This document shows positions 1 through 7,638 of a DNA stretch of 64,000 bases, piece by piece. Within the stretch, counting starts at the first letter, position 1; each line of letters starts with the position of its first letter. Origin of the DNA: Streptomyces sp. ISL-94 (GTDB lineage Bacteria; Actinomycetota; Actinomycetes; Streptomycetales; Streptomycetaceae); contig NZ_JAGGOZ010000027.1 of NCBI RefSeq assembly GCF_018614075.1, positions 62,001 to 126,000 of the forward strand. Reading direction: 5' to 3'. Made by a program: the position numbers and the translations under genes. The notes beneath the pieces were generated by a model. The model was not told the origin of the DNA. It made no database searches and was given only the letters and a program-made list of their open reading frames with translations.

Positions 1-16
1 AGCGTGCAGCGTTGCG

Positions 17-616
17 TCAGACATCGAGAAGTCGCCTTCCTTCAAAGGCCCGCCCCAGCGTGACCTCGTCCGCGTACTCCAGATCTCCCCCGACGGGGAG
101 CCCGCTGGCCAGGCGGGTGACCTTCAGGCCCATGGGCTTGATCATGCGGGCGAGGTAGGTGGCGGTCGCCTCGCCCTCCAGGTTCGGGTCGGTCGCCAGG
201 ATCAGCTCGGTGACCGTGCCGTCCGCGAGCCGCGCCAGCAGCTCGCGAATGCGCAGGTCGTCGGGGCCGACCCCCTCGATCGGGCTGATCGCGCCGCCGA
301 GGACGTGGTACTTGCCCCGGAATTCGCGGGTCCGCTCGACGGCGACGACGTCCTTCGGTTCTTCCACGACACAGATGACCGTGGGGTCGCGGCGCGGGTC
401 GCGGCAGATGCCGCACCGCTCCTCCTGCGCCACGTTCCCGCACACCGCGCAGAACCGGACCTTCTCCTTGACCTCCAGCAGCGCGTGCGCGAGGCGGCGG
501 ACGTCGGTGGGCTCGGCCTGCAGGATGTGGAAGGCGATCCGCTGCGCGCTCTTGGGCCCGACGCCGGGCAGCCTGCCCAGTTCGTCGATCAGGTCCTGGA
601 CCACGCCTTCGTACAA
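17..616 (-). CDS. recR: Recombination mediator protein RecR
   Basis: RecR works with RecO and RecF to load RecA at single-strand gaps and stalled forks. The 199-residue product has the family's normal length and order: an N-terminal helix-hairpin-helix region (about residues 5-40, with [18 protein letters not shown]), a four-cysteine zinc finger (C56, C59, C68, C71) and a Toprim domain (about 80-175) with VVEEP and [10 protein letters not shown]. The start is TTG at 616, preceded by an AAGAAGG ribosome site; the protein aligns from its first residue with the usual RecR N terminus, so this rare start is credible. It lies downstream of ybaB on the same strand, the classical ybaB-recR arrangement. 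Confidence 0.97.
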   Translation of the reverse strand: MYEGVVQDLIDELGRLPGVGPKSAQRIAFHILQAEPTDVRRLAHALLEVKEKVRFCAVCGNVAQEERCGICRDPRRDPTVICVVEEPKDVVAVERTREFRGKYHVLGGAISPIEGVGPDDLRIRELLARLADGTVTELILATDPNLEGEATATYLARMIKPMGLKVTRLASGLPVGGDLEYADEVTLGRAFEGRRLLDV

Positions 617-687
617 CGGACTGCCTTCTTTCGATGTGGGGAGTACTACACGCCTACGTACTAGGTAGTGGGTACCGGGTACCGGTC

Positions 688-1032
688 CTAGAACGGAAGG
701 CCGGGAATGCCGCTGCCGCCGCCCAGCCCCTGGGCCAAGGGGCCCAGCTTCTGCTGCTGGAGCGCCTGGGCATTCTCGTTGGCCGCCTGGACCGCCGCGA
801 CCACCAGGTCGGCGAGGGTCTCGGTGTCCTCCGGGTCCACCGCCTTCGGGTCGATCACCAGCGCGCGCAGTTCACCGGATCCGGTGACGGTCGCCTTGAC
901 GAGGCCGCCGCCGGCCTGGCCCTCGACCTCGGCCTGCGCGAGCTCTTCCTGGGCTGCGGCGAGGTCCTGCTGCATCTTCTGGGCCTGCTGGAGCAGCTGC
1001 TGCATGTTGGGCTGGCCACCACCGGGAATCAC
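688..1032 (-). CDS. YbaB/EbfC family nucleoid-associated protein
   Basis: A 114-residue member of the YbaB/EbfC family, small dimeric DNA-binding proteins that coat the nucleoid. Seen: a Gln-rich N-terminal helix ([19 protein letters not shown]), the family's central strand region ([18 protein letters not shown]) and a Gly-rich C-terminal tail. The start is GTG at 1032. It is 71 bp upstream of recR on the same strand and is probably co-transcribed with it; the dnaX-ybaB-recR linkage is widespread, although dnaX itself is not in this window. Confidence 0.95.
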   Translation of the reverse strand: MIPGGGQPNMQQLLQQAQKMQQDLAAAQEELAQAEVEGQAGGGLVKATVTGSGELRALVIDPKAVDPEDTETLADLVVAAVQAANENAQALQQQKLGPLAQGLGGGSGIPGLPF

Positions 1033-1299
1033 AGGTCACTCACTCCGTAGCGTCGGTCCAAGCCTGAGGCAGCTTGGTCAATCCGAGCCTACGTGCTCCC
1101 CGGGCGCCGCGCCCTACGCCGAGAGGACCAACTCTTTCGAGTGAGAGACAAGGCGTACGCGTACCTGATGGAAACCTCCTTGCGGGCGGAAATCCCGGGA
1201 TTCGTTGTCCATCGAGTGTCATTGGAAGGTAGGAAGAGCATGCGCACCATTGCGCACACGCGCACCACCACACGTCAGCGCAGGCAGAGGGAGTGCCGG

Positions 1300-2043
1300 G
1301 TGAGCCAGCCGGAGATGCAGCCCGAGGGGCCACCCCGGGATCCCCGGGAGGAGGGCGGCGGTCCGACGGCGGGCGACCTGACCGGCAGGCCGTTCCCCCT
1401 GGGGGACTGGGGCGAGCCCGCCGAGCAGCTCGACGAGCTCTACCGGCGGGTCGAGGCCGACGCACTGCGCACCGCCGAGTGGTATCTGTCCGACCGGGCG
1501 TGGAAGCGCCGGGGGGCGCGCGTGCTGCGCGCCGGAGCGGCCGTGGGCGCCGTCGCGGGCGCCGCGATGCCGCTGCTGGAGCTGACGGGCTCGGCGCCGG
1601 GCGCCTCGGCGTACGGGTACCTGTCCCTCCTCTTGGGCGCGGCCTGTCTGGCCTGCGACCGGTTCTTCGGACTGACCTCGGGCTGGATGCGGGACGTGGC
1701 CACCGCCCAGGCCGTGCAGCGCCGACTCCAGACCCTCCAGTTCGACTGGGCCTCGGAGAACGTTCGAGAGGTGCTCGGCCCGACGGAGGGCACGGCCAGC
1801 GAGGCGGCCGAGCGCTGCCTCACGGTGCTGCGCCGCTTCTCGGAGGACGTGACGGAGCTGGTGCGCTCCGAGACCGCGGAGTGGATGGTGGAGTTCAGCT
1901 CCGGCCCTGCCCCACTGGTGATGCAGTCCCTGGGCGCCGCCGGCGCCCGCTCGGACGCGTACGTCCCCCCGGCCCGCTTCCCCCTCCCCCCGGGCACCCG
2001 CCCGAACATGCCCCGCCAACGCCCCCCGGAACAACCGCGCTGA
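1300..2043 (+). CDS. SLATT-domain membrane protein
   Basis: A 247-residue protein with a pair of closely spaced hydrophobic segments (about residues 80-125, VGAVAGAAMPLLEL and YLSLLLGAACLACDRFFG) followed by a charged helical region. This is the SLATT layout, a two-helix membrane module of proposed pore or effector function. The frame is open upstream to 1093, but GTG at 1300 has a good ribosome site (AGAGGGA at 1286-1292) and begins the conserved-looking part. It is divergent from ybaB-recR, with which SLATT genes are commonly neighbours in Streptomyces. The Pro/Arg-rich C terminus runs into a repeat cluster. The biological role is unknown. Confidence 0.75.
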   Translation: MSQPEMQPEGPPRDPREEGGGPTAGDLTGRPFPLGDWGEPAEQLDELYRRVEADALRTAEWYLSDRAWKRRGARVLRAGAAVGAVAGAAMPLLELTGSAPGASAYGYLSLLLGAACLACDRFFGLTSGWMRDVATAQAVQRRLQTLQFDWASENVREVLGPTEGTASEAAERCLTVLRRFSEDVTELVRSETAEWMVEFSSGPAPLVMQSLGAAGARSDAYVPPARFPLPPGTRPNMPRQRPPEQPR

Positions 2044-2049
2044 CCCTTC

Positions 2050-2145
2050 CAGCCCCGTCGGCGTTTGAGGCGGGGGCAATCAGCCTCGCCGGCGTTTGAG
2101 GGGGCAATCAGCCTCGCCGGCGTTTGAGGCGCAGGTCTGGGGTGG
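2050..2145. repeat. Triple tandem copy of the dispersed CGCCGGCGTTTGAGG repeat
   Basis: Three head-to-tail copies of a unit reading CAGCCTCGCCGGCGTTTGAG plus GGGGCAAT start at 2050, 2081 and 2109. The third runs into a GC-rich tail (GGAGCCCC...GGGGTCC...GGACGGAGTCTGGGGGG, to about 2200). The same unit occurs at 6650, 17600-17735, 27270-27330 and 28868-28998, nearly always next to a gene end. It is a REP-like intergenic element of streptomycetes. It lies just past the SLATT stop codon. Confidence 0.8.
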
Positions 2146-2263
2146 AGCCCCTGGGGTCCCCCCGGACGGAGTCTGGGGGGAGAAACGGCAGGGCGGCGCC
2201 TGCTCCGCGCAGCGGAACCCGCACCCGCCCACGCCCATGCCCGCCGCCCCGCGAGGCAGCCGC

Positions 2264-2914
2264 TCAGCTGAAGATGATCATCGACCCCTGGCCAAGGCTC
2301 CGCGTAGCCGCCGCATGCAACCCCAGCCACACATGCCGCTCCCGCGCAAACGGGCTGTCGTCATACGGCATCGGCCCCGCCGGCTCCTCCAACGACGTCG
2401 GCCGCCCCGGCGGAGCCGGCGCCGCGGGCGGGTTCGCCGGGTCTATCCCGATCGCCGGAGCCACGAAGACCAGCTCCCGCAGCAGCCCGTGCGCGGACCC
2501 CAGCGGCCCGCCCCCCGCCAACAGCTCCTCGTTCGCCAGCGGAGCCGGGAAGTCCACCGGCACGTACGCCCCCGCGTGGTCGTAGTGCCACACCAGGTGC
2601 GACTGCTGGGCCGTCGGCTCGAACATCTCCAGCAGCTGCTCGTAGTCCCCGCCCAGCTCGTCCACCGGCGTCACCGGCAGCCCGCAGATCTGGAGCAGGT
2701 AGGCCCTCCGCAGGAAATGCAGGGCGTCGTAGTCGAAGCCGGCCACCGGAGCCACGTCCCCGCTCAGGCCCGGCATGTAAGCGAACACGGGCACCGACGG
2801 CAGACCCGCCTCACCCAGCGCCTTGTCGTACGAGGCGATCTCTTCCGCGAAGGGGTTGTCGGGGCTGTGGCACAGCACGTCGACAAGGGGGACCAACCAC
2901 AGGTCACAGGCCAC
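2264..2914 (-). CDS. Conserved hypothetical protein
   Basis: A 216-residue soluble protein of unknown function. I recognise no catalytic motif; it is acidic and rich in aromatic residues (VWHYDHAGAYVPVDF, FDYDALHFLRRAYLLQ). The frame continues upstream to 3034, but GTG at 2914 has GGAG five bases upstream and begins the part that looks like protein (VACDLWLVPLVDVLCHSP); the upstream residues are Arg/Pro-rich shadow. It is on the same strand as the GntR regulator upstream, about 130 bp away. I assign no function. Confidence 0.7.
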   Translation of the reverse strand: MACDLWLVPLVDVLCHSPDNPFAEEIASYDKALGEAGLPSVPVFAYMPGLSGDVAPVAGFDYDALHFLRRAYLLQICGLPVTPVDELGGDYEQLLEMFEPTAQQSHLVWHYDHAGAYVPVDFPAPLANEELLAGGGPLGSAHGLLRELVFVAPAIGIDPANPPAAPAPPGRPTSLEEPAGPMPYDDSPFARERHVWLGLHAAATRSLGQGSMIIFS

Positions 2915-3046
2915 GCGGGCTCCGATCAGTCGTTGCCGCCGATCGGGCCAGCGTAGTGCGCCGGACACTCTCCGCGAAGGGGTGCGCAGAACCGGGTGTA
3001 CGGCGGGTGACGGCATGGCCCCGCGCAGCCACATCCGCCCGCGCCC

Positions 3047-3712
3047 CTAAAGGCCGGCGGCCCAGTCCAGACCGTGCTGGTTGTACTCGTGCACGATGCG
3101 CCGTACCTCGTCCGCGTCCGCCAGCGTCACCGCGTCCACCAGCTCGTTGTGCCCGCACCACAGCGCCGCGCGCAGCTGCGGCTCGCGCTGGAGGTGGGGT
3201 ACGGCGAATACCCAGCACTGCACGCGGATGCGGTGCAGAAACTCCGAGATGTAGGTGTTGCCGACCAGCCCGCCCAGCTCCCGCCAGAAGCGGAGGTCGT
3301 AGCCGATCAGCACTTCGAGCGAACCGCTCTGCGCGGCCCTCCGCGCCTCCTCGGCCCGGCGGCGCACCGACACCAGCATTTCGCCGGAGCCGGGGGCGGT
3401 GCCGCGCTCGGCGAGCCGGCGGAAGATCCCGTCCACCACCAGCGCGCGCGCTTCGACCATGCCGCGGAAGTCGTCCACGGAGAAGATCCGCACGCGGAAT
3501 CCGCGGTGCTGGACCAGTTCCAGCAGCCCCTGGGCCGAGAGGTCCACGAGCGCCTCGCGGACCGGGGTCGCGGAGACCTCGTACTGCTCGGCGATCTGCT
3601 TGACGGTGAACTCGGTCCCCGGCGGCAGGCGGCCCGCGAGCACCTCGTCACGCAGCGCGTCCGCGATCTGCTGGCGAAGTGTGTTGCGGGTGACAGCGCC
3701 GCTGCCTGGCAT
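3047..3712 (-). CDS. GntR-family transcriptional regulator, FadR/FCD type
   Basis: A 221-residue repressor-type regulator. An N-terminal winged helix (about residues 8-75; LRQQIADALRDEVLAG, then FTVKQIAEQYEVSATPVREAL) precedes a helical FCD ligand-binding domain (about 90-215) with the typical LEVLIGYDLRFWRELGGLVGN segment. The start is ATG at 3712 with GGAG about ten bases upstream; an in-frame upstream Met exists at 3745. It lies downstream of the class III aminotransferase on the same strand, about 210 bp away, so control of that amine or amino-acid catabolic gene is plausible but is inference only. Confidence 0.9.
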   Translation of the reverse strand: MPGSGAVTRNTLRQQIADALRDEVLAGRLPPGTEFTVKQIAEQYEVSATPVREALVDLSAQGLLELVQHRGFRVRIFSVDDFRGMVEARALVVDGIFRRLAERGTAPGSGEMLVSVRRRAEEARRAAQSGSLEVLIGYDLRFWRELGGLVGNTYISEFLHRIRVQCWVFAVPHLQREPQLRAALWCGHNELVDAVTLADADEVRRIVHEYNQHGLDWAAGL

Positions 3713-3825
3713 AAGGGTCCGTCTCCTCGATAGAACTCCGGACACCTTAGGCCAGACAGCGAGGCCGAAACCGAACGGTTCGTGATCGTTATACGGATCT
3801 ACCGACTGTTATGCGGACGGGGAAC

Positions 3826-3879
3826 CGGCCACCTGCGGCGGCGGCCCGGTCACCTGCGGCGGCGGCCCTGTCACCTGCC
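3826..3879. repeat. 21-bp tandem repeat, about 2.5 copies
   Basis: Units CGGCCACCTGCGGCGGCGGCC (3826-3846, beginning with one base of overlap) and CGGTCACCTGCGGCGGCGGC plus C (3847-3867) differ at one base, followed by a partial third copy to 3879. They lie in the gap between the GntR gene start and the aminotransferase stop codon. No dyad or terminator shape is obvious; it is probably a slippage product. Confidence 0.6.
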
Positions 3880-3923
3880 CTTTTGCCGCCCCCGGACCGC
3901 CGACCGCCCCCGCCGCACTGCGC

Positions 3924-5276
3924 CTATCCGGTTGTGGTGTGGCGGTCGGCGACCGCCAGGGCCTCGTCCAGCAGGGCCAGCCCCTCCTTCGCCTCCGACT
4001 CCGTGATCGTGCACGGCGGGACGACGTGCGTCCGGTTCATGTTGACGAAGGGCCAGAGCCCGGAGGCCTTGCAGGCCGCGGAGAACTCGGCCATGGGCGC
4101 GTTGGCGGCGCCCGCCGCGTTGTACGGGACGAGCGGCTCGCGCGTCTCCTTGTCCCGTACGAGTTCCAGGGCCCAGAAGGTGCCCAGGCCCCGCACCTCG
4201 CCGACCGACGGGTGCCGCTCGGCGATCTCGGCGAGCGCCGGGCCGATGACGTTCGTGCCGAGGTGGGCGGCGTGGTCGACGATCCCCTCGTCCTCCATCG
4301 CGTTGATCGTCGCGACGGCGGCGGCGCAGGCCAGGGGGTGGCCGGAGTACGTCAGTCCGCCCGGGTAGGGGCGGGTGGCGAAGGTCTCGGCGATGGCGGC
4401 GGAGATGGCGACGCCGCCGAGCGGCACGTACCCGCTGTTCACGCCCTTGGCGAAGGTGATCAGGTCGGGGGTGACCCCCCAGTTCTCGGCGGCGAACCAT
4501 TTGCCGGTCCGCCCGAAGCCGGACATGACCTCGTCGAGGATGAAGACGATGCCGTGGGCGTCGCAGAGCTCGCGTACGCCGGCGAGGTAGCCGGGCGGCG
4601 GCGTCATGATCCCGGCGGTGCCGGGGACGCTCTCCAGGATGATCGCGGCGATGGTCGCCGGCCCCTCGAAGGCGATGGTGTCGGCGAGGTGCGCGAGGGC
4701 GCGCTCGCACTCCTCGGTCTCGGTGGCGGCATGGAAGGCGGAGCGGTAGAGGAACGGGCCCCAGAAGTGCACGACGCCGGCGGCAGCCGTGTCGGAGGGC
4801 CAGCGGCGCGGGTCGCCGGTGAGATTGATCGCGGCGGCGGTGGCGCCGTGGTACGAGCGGTAGGTGGACAGCACCTTCTGCCGGCCGGTGTGCAGCCGGG
4901 CCATGCGGACGGCGTTCTCGACGGCCTCGGCGCCGCCGTTGGTGAAGAAGATCTTGTCCAGGTCGCCGGGGGTCCGCTCGGCGATGAGGCGTGCGGCCTC
5001 GGAGCGGACGTCGACGGCGAAGCCCGGCGCGAGGGTGCAGAGCCGGGCGGCCTGCTCCTGGACGGCGGCGACGACCTTCGGGTGCTGGTGGCCGATGTTG
5101 GTGTTGACCAGCTGGGAGGAGAAGTCGAGGAAGCGGTTCCCGTCGTAGTCCCAGAAGTACGAGCCCTCGGCGCCGGCGACGGCCGGCGGGTCGATCAGGG
5201 CCTGGGCGGACCACGAGTGGAAGACGTGAGCGCGGTCGGCGGCCTTGACGGTCGCGCCGGTGACATGAGGGGTCAT
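3924..5276 (-). CDS. Class III pyridoxal-phosphate aminotransferase
   Basis: A 450-residue fold-type I, class III omega-aminotransferase (4-aminobutyrate / beta-alanine / taurine transaminase group). Visible motifs: cofactor phosphate loop FFTNGGAEAVENAVRMAR, the Tyr-His-Gly stretch STYRSYHGAT, ILDEVMSGFGRTG with the PLP-pyridine Asp, and the Schiff-base lysine in LITFAKGVNSGYVPLGG. Length is normal and it is soluble. The amino donor cannot be read from the sequence. ATG at 5276 faces a divergent intergenic region with two palindromes. A GntR regulator lies downstream on the same strand, consistent with a catabolic unit for an amine or beta-amino acid. Confidence 0.9.
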   Translation of the reverse strand: MTPHVTGATVKAADRAHVFHSWSAQALIDPPAVAGAEGSYFWDYDGNRFLDFSSQLVNTNIGHQHPKVVAAVQEQAARLCTLAPGFAVDVRSEAARLIAERTPGDLDKIFFTNGGAEAVENAVRMARLHTGRQKVLSTYRSYHGATAAAINLTGDPRRWPSDTAAAGVVHFWGPFLYRSAFHAATETEECERALAHLADTIAFEGPATIAAIILESVPGTAGIMTPPPGYLAGVRELCDAHGIVFILDEVMSGFGRTGKWFAAENWGVTPDLITFAKGVNSGYVPLGGVAISAAIAETFATRPYPGGLTYSGHPLACAAAVATINAMEDEGIVDHAAHLGTNVIGPALAEIAERHPSVGEVRGLGTFWALELVRDKETREPLVPYNAAGAANAPMAEFSAACKASGLWPFVNMNRTHVVPPCTITESEAKEGLALLDEALAVADRHTTTG

Positions 5277-5370
5277 GCCGCCACGCTAGGAGTGTGCAGG
5301 TGGGAAGGGATATCGGCGGACTGTATGGGGTGAGGGTGCCACTCTCGGCAGTCTGTATGCGCGCCATGCA

Positions 5371-5407
5371 TTGACAGCACACTGTCGCAATGACAGCCTT
5401 CTGTCAT
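5371..5407. promoter_or_regulatory. Pair of TGACAG/CTGTC palindromes in a divergent promoter region
   Basis: TTGACAGCACACTGTCGCAA (5371-5390) and ATGACAGCCTTCTGTCAT (5390-5407; perfect 7-base arms, 4-base spacer) overlap by one base. They look like two copies of one operator. They lie between the minus-strand aminotransferase and the plus-strand DJ-1/MarR pair, 35 bp before the DJ-1 start. TTGACA at 5371 also matches a -35 hexamer. Probable binder: the MarR protein encoded at 6109, or the GntR protein; not decidable here. Confidence 0.6.
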
Positions 5408-5441
5408 ACGGAGCGGTGTCCAGACGCCGGAGGCGATCAAG

Positions 5442-6116
5442 ATGAACGAAACGCCGGGCAAGCCCGTCCACCTGGCCGTCTACGACACGTACGCGGACTG
5501 GGAGGCCGGCCACACCACCGCCCACCTCACGCAGCGCGGTCACGAGATCCGTACGGTCGGCTTCGCCGCAGGGCAGCCGGTCACCACCATGGGCGGCGTC
5601 CGCATCCAGCCCGACCTGTCCCTCGCGGACCTGCGGCCCGAGGACTCCTCCCTCCTGATCCTGACCGGCGCCTCGCTCTGGGACACGACCGACGAACTGG
5701 CGCCCTTCGCGGCCAAGGCGAAGGAGTTCCTGACGGCGGGCGTCCCGGTGGCGGCGATCTGCGGAGCCACGGCCGGCCTGGCCCGGGCCGGCGTACTGGA
5801 CGGCCGCAGGCACACCAGCGCGGTCTCCTTCTACCTGGCTGACCAGCCCGGCTACGCGGGAGCCGAGCACTACGTCGAGGCCGACGCGGTGACGGACGGC
5901 GACCTGATCACGGCCGGGCCGACGGAACCGGTGGCCTTCGCCCGCGAGGTCTTCGCCCGCCTCGGCGTCTACAAGCCGGATGTCCTGGACGCGTGGTACC
6001 GCCTGTTCCACGACTCGGACGCGAGCGCCTACCCCGTGCTGATGGCGGCGTCGAAAGCCGAGGCGTCGGAGGCTGCGGCGTCGCAGGCCGCGGCGTCGGA
6101 GGCCGGCGATGCCTGA
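5442..6116 (+). CDS. DJ-1/PfpI (type 1 glutamine amidotransferase-like) protein
   Basis: A 224-residue DJ-1/PfpI fold protein. The nucleophile elbow cysteine sits in VAAICGATAGLARAGVLDGR, with a His-Tyr-Val region following, as in this superfamily of proteases, glyoxalase-like and amidase-like enzymes. The C terminus (about 200-224) is low-complexity Ala/Ser/Glu. The start is ATG at 5442 with GGAGG eight bases upstream. It overlaps the MarR gene by 8 bp, so the two are translationally coupled; DJ-1/MarR pairs usually respond to reactive or toxic small molecules. Substrate unknown. Confidence 0.85.
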   Translation: MNETPGKPVHLAVYDTYADWEAGHTTAHLTQRGHEIRTVGFAAGQPVTTMGGVRIQPDLSLADLRPEDSSLLILTGASLWDTTDELAPFAAKAKEFLTAGVPVAAICGATAGLARAGVLDGRRHTSAVSFYLADQPGYAGAEHYVEADAVTDGDLITAGPTEPVAFAREVFARLGVYKPDVLDAWYRLFHDSDASAYPVLMAASKAEASEAAASQAAASEAGDA

Positions 6117-6702
6117 GGAGCCCGCGCCGGAGGGCCTCTCGCTGCGCGCCCGTCAGGACCTGCTGAGCCGTACCGCACTCGGGATCTTCCGGCTGAACGG
6201 CCAGTTCCTCTCCGTCTCGGAGGAGCTGGCCCGGCCGGCCGGGCTGACGGCCGCCTGGTGGCAGGTGCTGGGCGCGGTCCTGGAGGGGCCCCTGCCCGTC
6301 GCGGGCATCGCCCGGGCGATGGGGATCACCCGGCAGAGCGTGCAGCGCATCGCGGACCTGCTGACCGCGAAGGGCTTGGCGGAGTACGTCCCGAACCCGG
6401 CTCACCGCCGGGCAAAACTCCTCCGCCCGACGGAGGCCGGCCGCGCGGCGGTGGCCCGCATCAACCCGGGCCACGCCTCCCTGGCCACCCGCCTCGCGGC
6501 AGAACTGGGCGACGCCGCCTTCGAGGAAACGGCCCGAGCCCTGGAACGCCTGACGAGAGCCCTCGAAACCCTCCAGTCCGCGGACACCCCGCTCCCGCAA
6601 CAGAGCCCCACCCCCGGCCCGCACGACCCCACCCAGCCGGACCACAATCCAGCCTCGCCGGCGCTTGAGGCGCGGGGCGGGGGGCGGAGCCCCGATCCTT
6701 GA
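6109..6702 (+). CDS. MarR-family transcriptional regulator
   Basis: A 197-residue MarR regulator. The winged helix covers about residues 45-110 (LTAAWWQVLGAVLEGPLPVA, IARAMGITRQSVQRIADLL, then the wing with LVEYV-type AEYVPNPAHRRAKLL). Flanking helices form the dimer interface. The start overlaps the DJ-1 gene by 8 bp. The last roughly 30 residues are Pro-rich and are encoded by the dispersed repeat at 6650-6699 (NPASPALEARGGGRSPDP), so the original C terminus was probably shorter. Likely autoregulator acting on the palindromes at 5371-5407. Confidence 0.9.
   Translation: MPEEPAPEGLSLRARQDLLSRTALGIFRLNGQFLSVSEELARPAGLTAAWWQVLGAVLEGPLPVAGIARAMGITRQSVQRIADLLTAKGLAEYVPNPAHRRAKLLRPTEAGRAAVARINPGHASLATRLAAELGDAAFEETARALERLTRALETLQSADTPLPQQSPTPGPHDPTQPDHNPASPALEARGGGRSPDP
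6650..6699. repeat. Dispersed repeat copy, inside the MarR 3' end
   Basis: CCAGCCTCGCCGGCGCTTGA plus GGCGCGGGGC, then GGGGGGCGGAGCCCC, is the same unit as at 2050. Here it lies inside an open reading frame and supplies the C-terminal residues of the MarR protein. Confidence 0.75.
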
Positions 6703-6754
6703 GCCGCACAGGCCTTGCAGCCGGCTCCCCCGCTGTCCCACGGCACCACTCACC

Positions 6755-6934
6755 GGCGCGCTCGCCGGCACGGACAACCCGCCGCTCACCTACCCCGTCG
6801 TCTACCGGGCCGTCTCCCTGTGGACGGTCCGGGACGGGGAGATCGTGGGCGCGCGGGAGTACTGGACCAGCCCCGGCCAGGACCCGGCACCCCGCTGGCG
6901 CGCGGGCTACGTCGAACCGCTGGTGGCCGACTGA
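6755..6934 (+). pseudogene. 3' fragment of a SnoaL/NTF2-like protein gene
   Basis: The frame ends at 6934 and reads YPVVYRAVSLWTVRDGEIVG, AREYWTSPGQDP and WRAGYVEPLV, the last two strands of a SnoaL/NTF2-like polyketide-cyclase fold domain. No start, ribosome site or N-terminal half is present; upstream sequence is the dispersed repeat. I read it as the tail of a gene whose head was lost, with the repeat at the breakpoint. Confidence 0.55.
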
Positions 6935-6956
6935 GCCGACACGCCGCCCGGCGGTC

Positions 6957-7451
6957 CTACCCGGACCCCTCCCACGGCTCCACGAGGGCGTCCAGCTCCT
7001 CCCCGATGGTGGCACGCAGACCGTCATGGCGGCTGGTCAGCGCGTACTGCTCGGCTCGCCAGTACTCCTCCGCGTAGAGCCAGACGGGCAACCGGACCCG
7101 GTCGGCGGGCTCCCAGTCGTAGCGGGGCCAAATGTGGGCGTGCAGGTACGGGTCGGTGTTGCCGAGGATCTCGATGTTCACGCGGCGGAAGGCCGGGTCG
7201 AGCCGGCGGCAGGCGCGTTCGACCGCCTCGGCGAGCCGCTCCAGGTCGGTGAGGTACGCGATTCTGCGCGGCCGGGGCAGGTCGGAGAGCCGGGTCACTG
7301 AGGAGTCGTCGGTGAGCAGGACGGAGTACCCGGGCAGGAACTGCCGGTCCCCGATGGCGGCGAAGCCTGCGCCGAGGCGGCGCAGGACGGTGGGGTTCTG
7401 GCCGCGGTGCGCGGCGCCGATCCGGTCGTGACGCCAGTCGGTGTAGGTCAT
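6957..7451 (-). CDS. HIT-family hydrolase
   Basis: A 164-residue histidine-triad protein, the family of nucleotide phosphodiesterases/transferases such as Ap4A hydrolase and Hint. The triad is seen as LHAHIW (H-x-H-x-aromatic) after VNIEILGNTDPY. The third histidine of the canonical HxHxHxx is replaced: the motif reads H-A-H-I-W-P, so activity may be altered. The start is ATG at 7451; the same frame runs on to 8180, but that stretch is shadow of the hydrolase gene on the other strand. The stop lies 23 bp from the NTF2-like remnant. Confidence 0.75.
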   Translation of the reverse strand: MTYTDWRHDRIGAAHRGQNPTVLRRLGAGFAAIGDRQFLPGYSVLLTDDSSVTRLSDLPRPRRIAYLTDLERLAEAVERACRRLDPAFRRVNIEILGNTDPYLHAHIWPRYDWEPADRVRLPVWLYAEEYWRAEQYALTSRHDGLRATIGEELDALVEPWEGSG

Positions 7452-7638
7452 GCCGGAACAGTAAAGGGCAGTCCTCACCCGGGACTTCGACCCGCCCTTG
7501 ACTCTCAGATACCCCCTGTCATACCTCAGAGCTACGCGGCAAGACGGCTCCGTAGCGTGACGCCGTCGAGGGGTGCCGATTTCTAACTTCGGTTGCAGAG
7601 GAGGGCGCTGACGGCTCTTCCCGACCGAAGGAAGAGCG

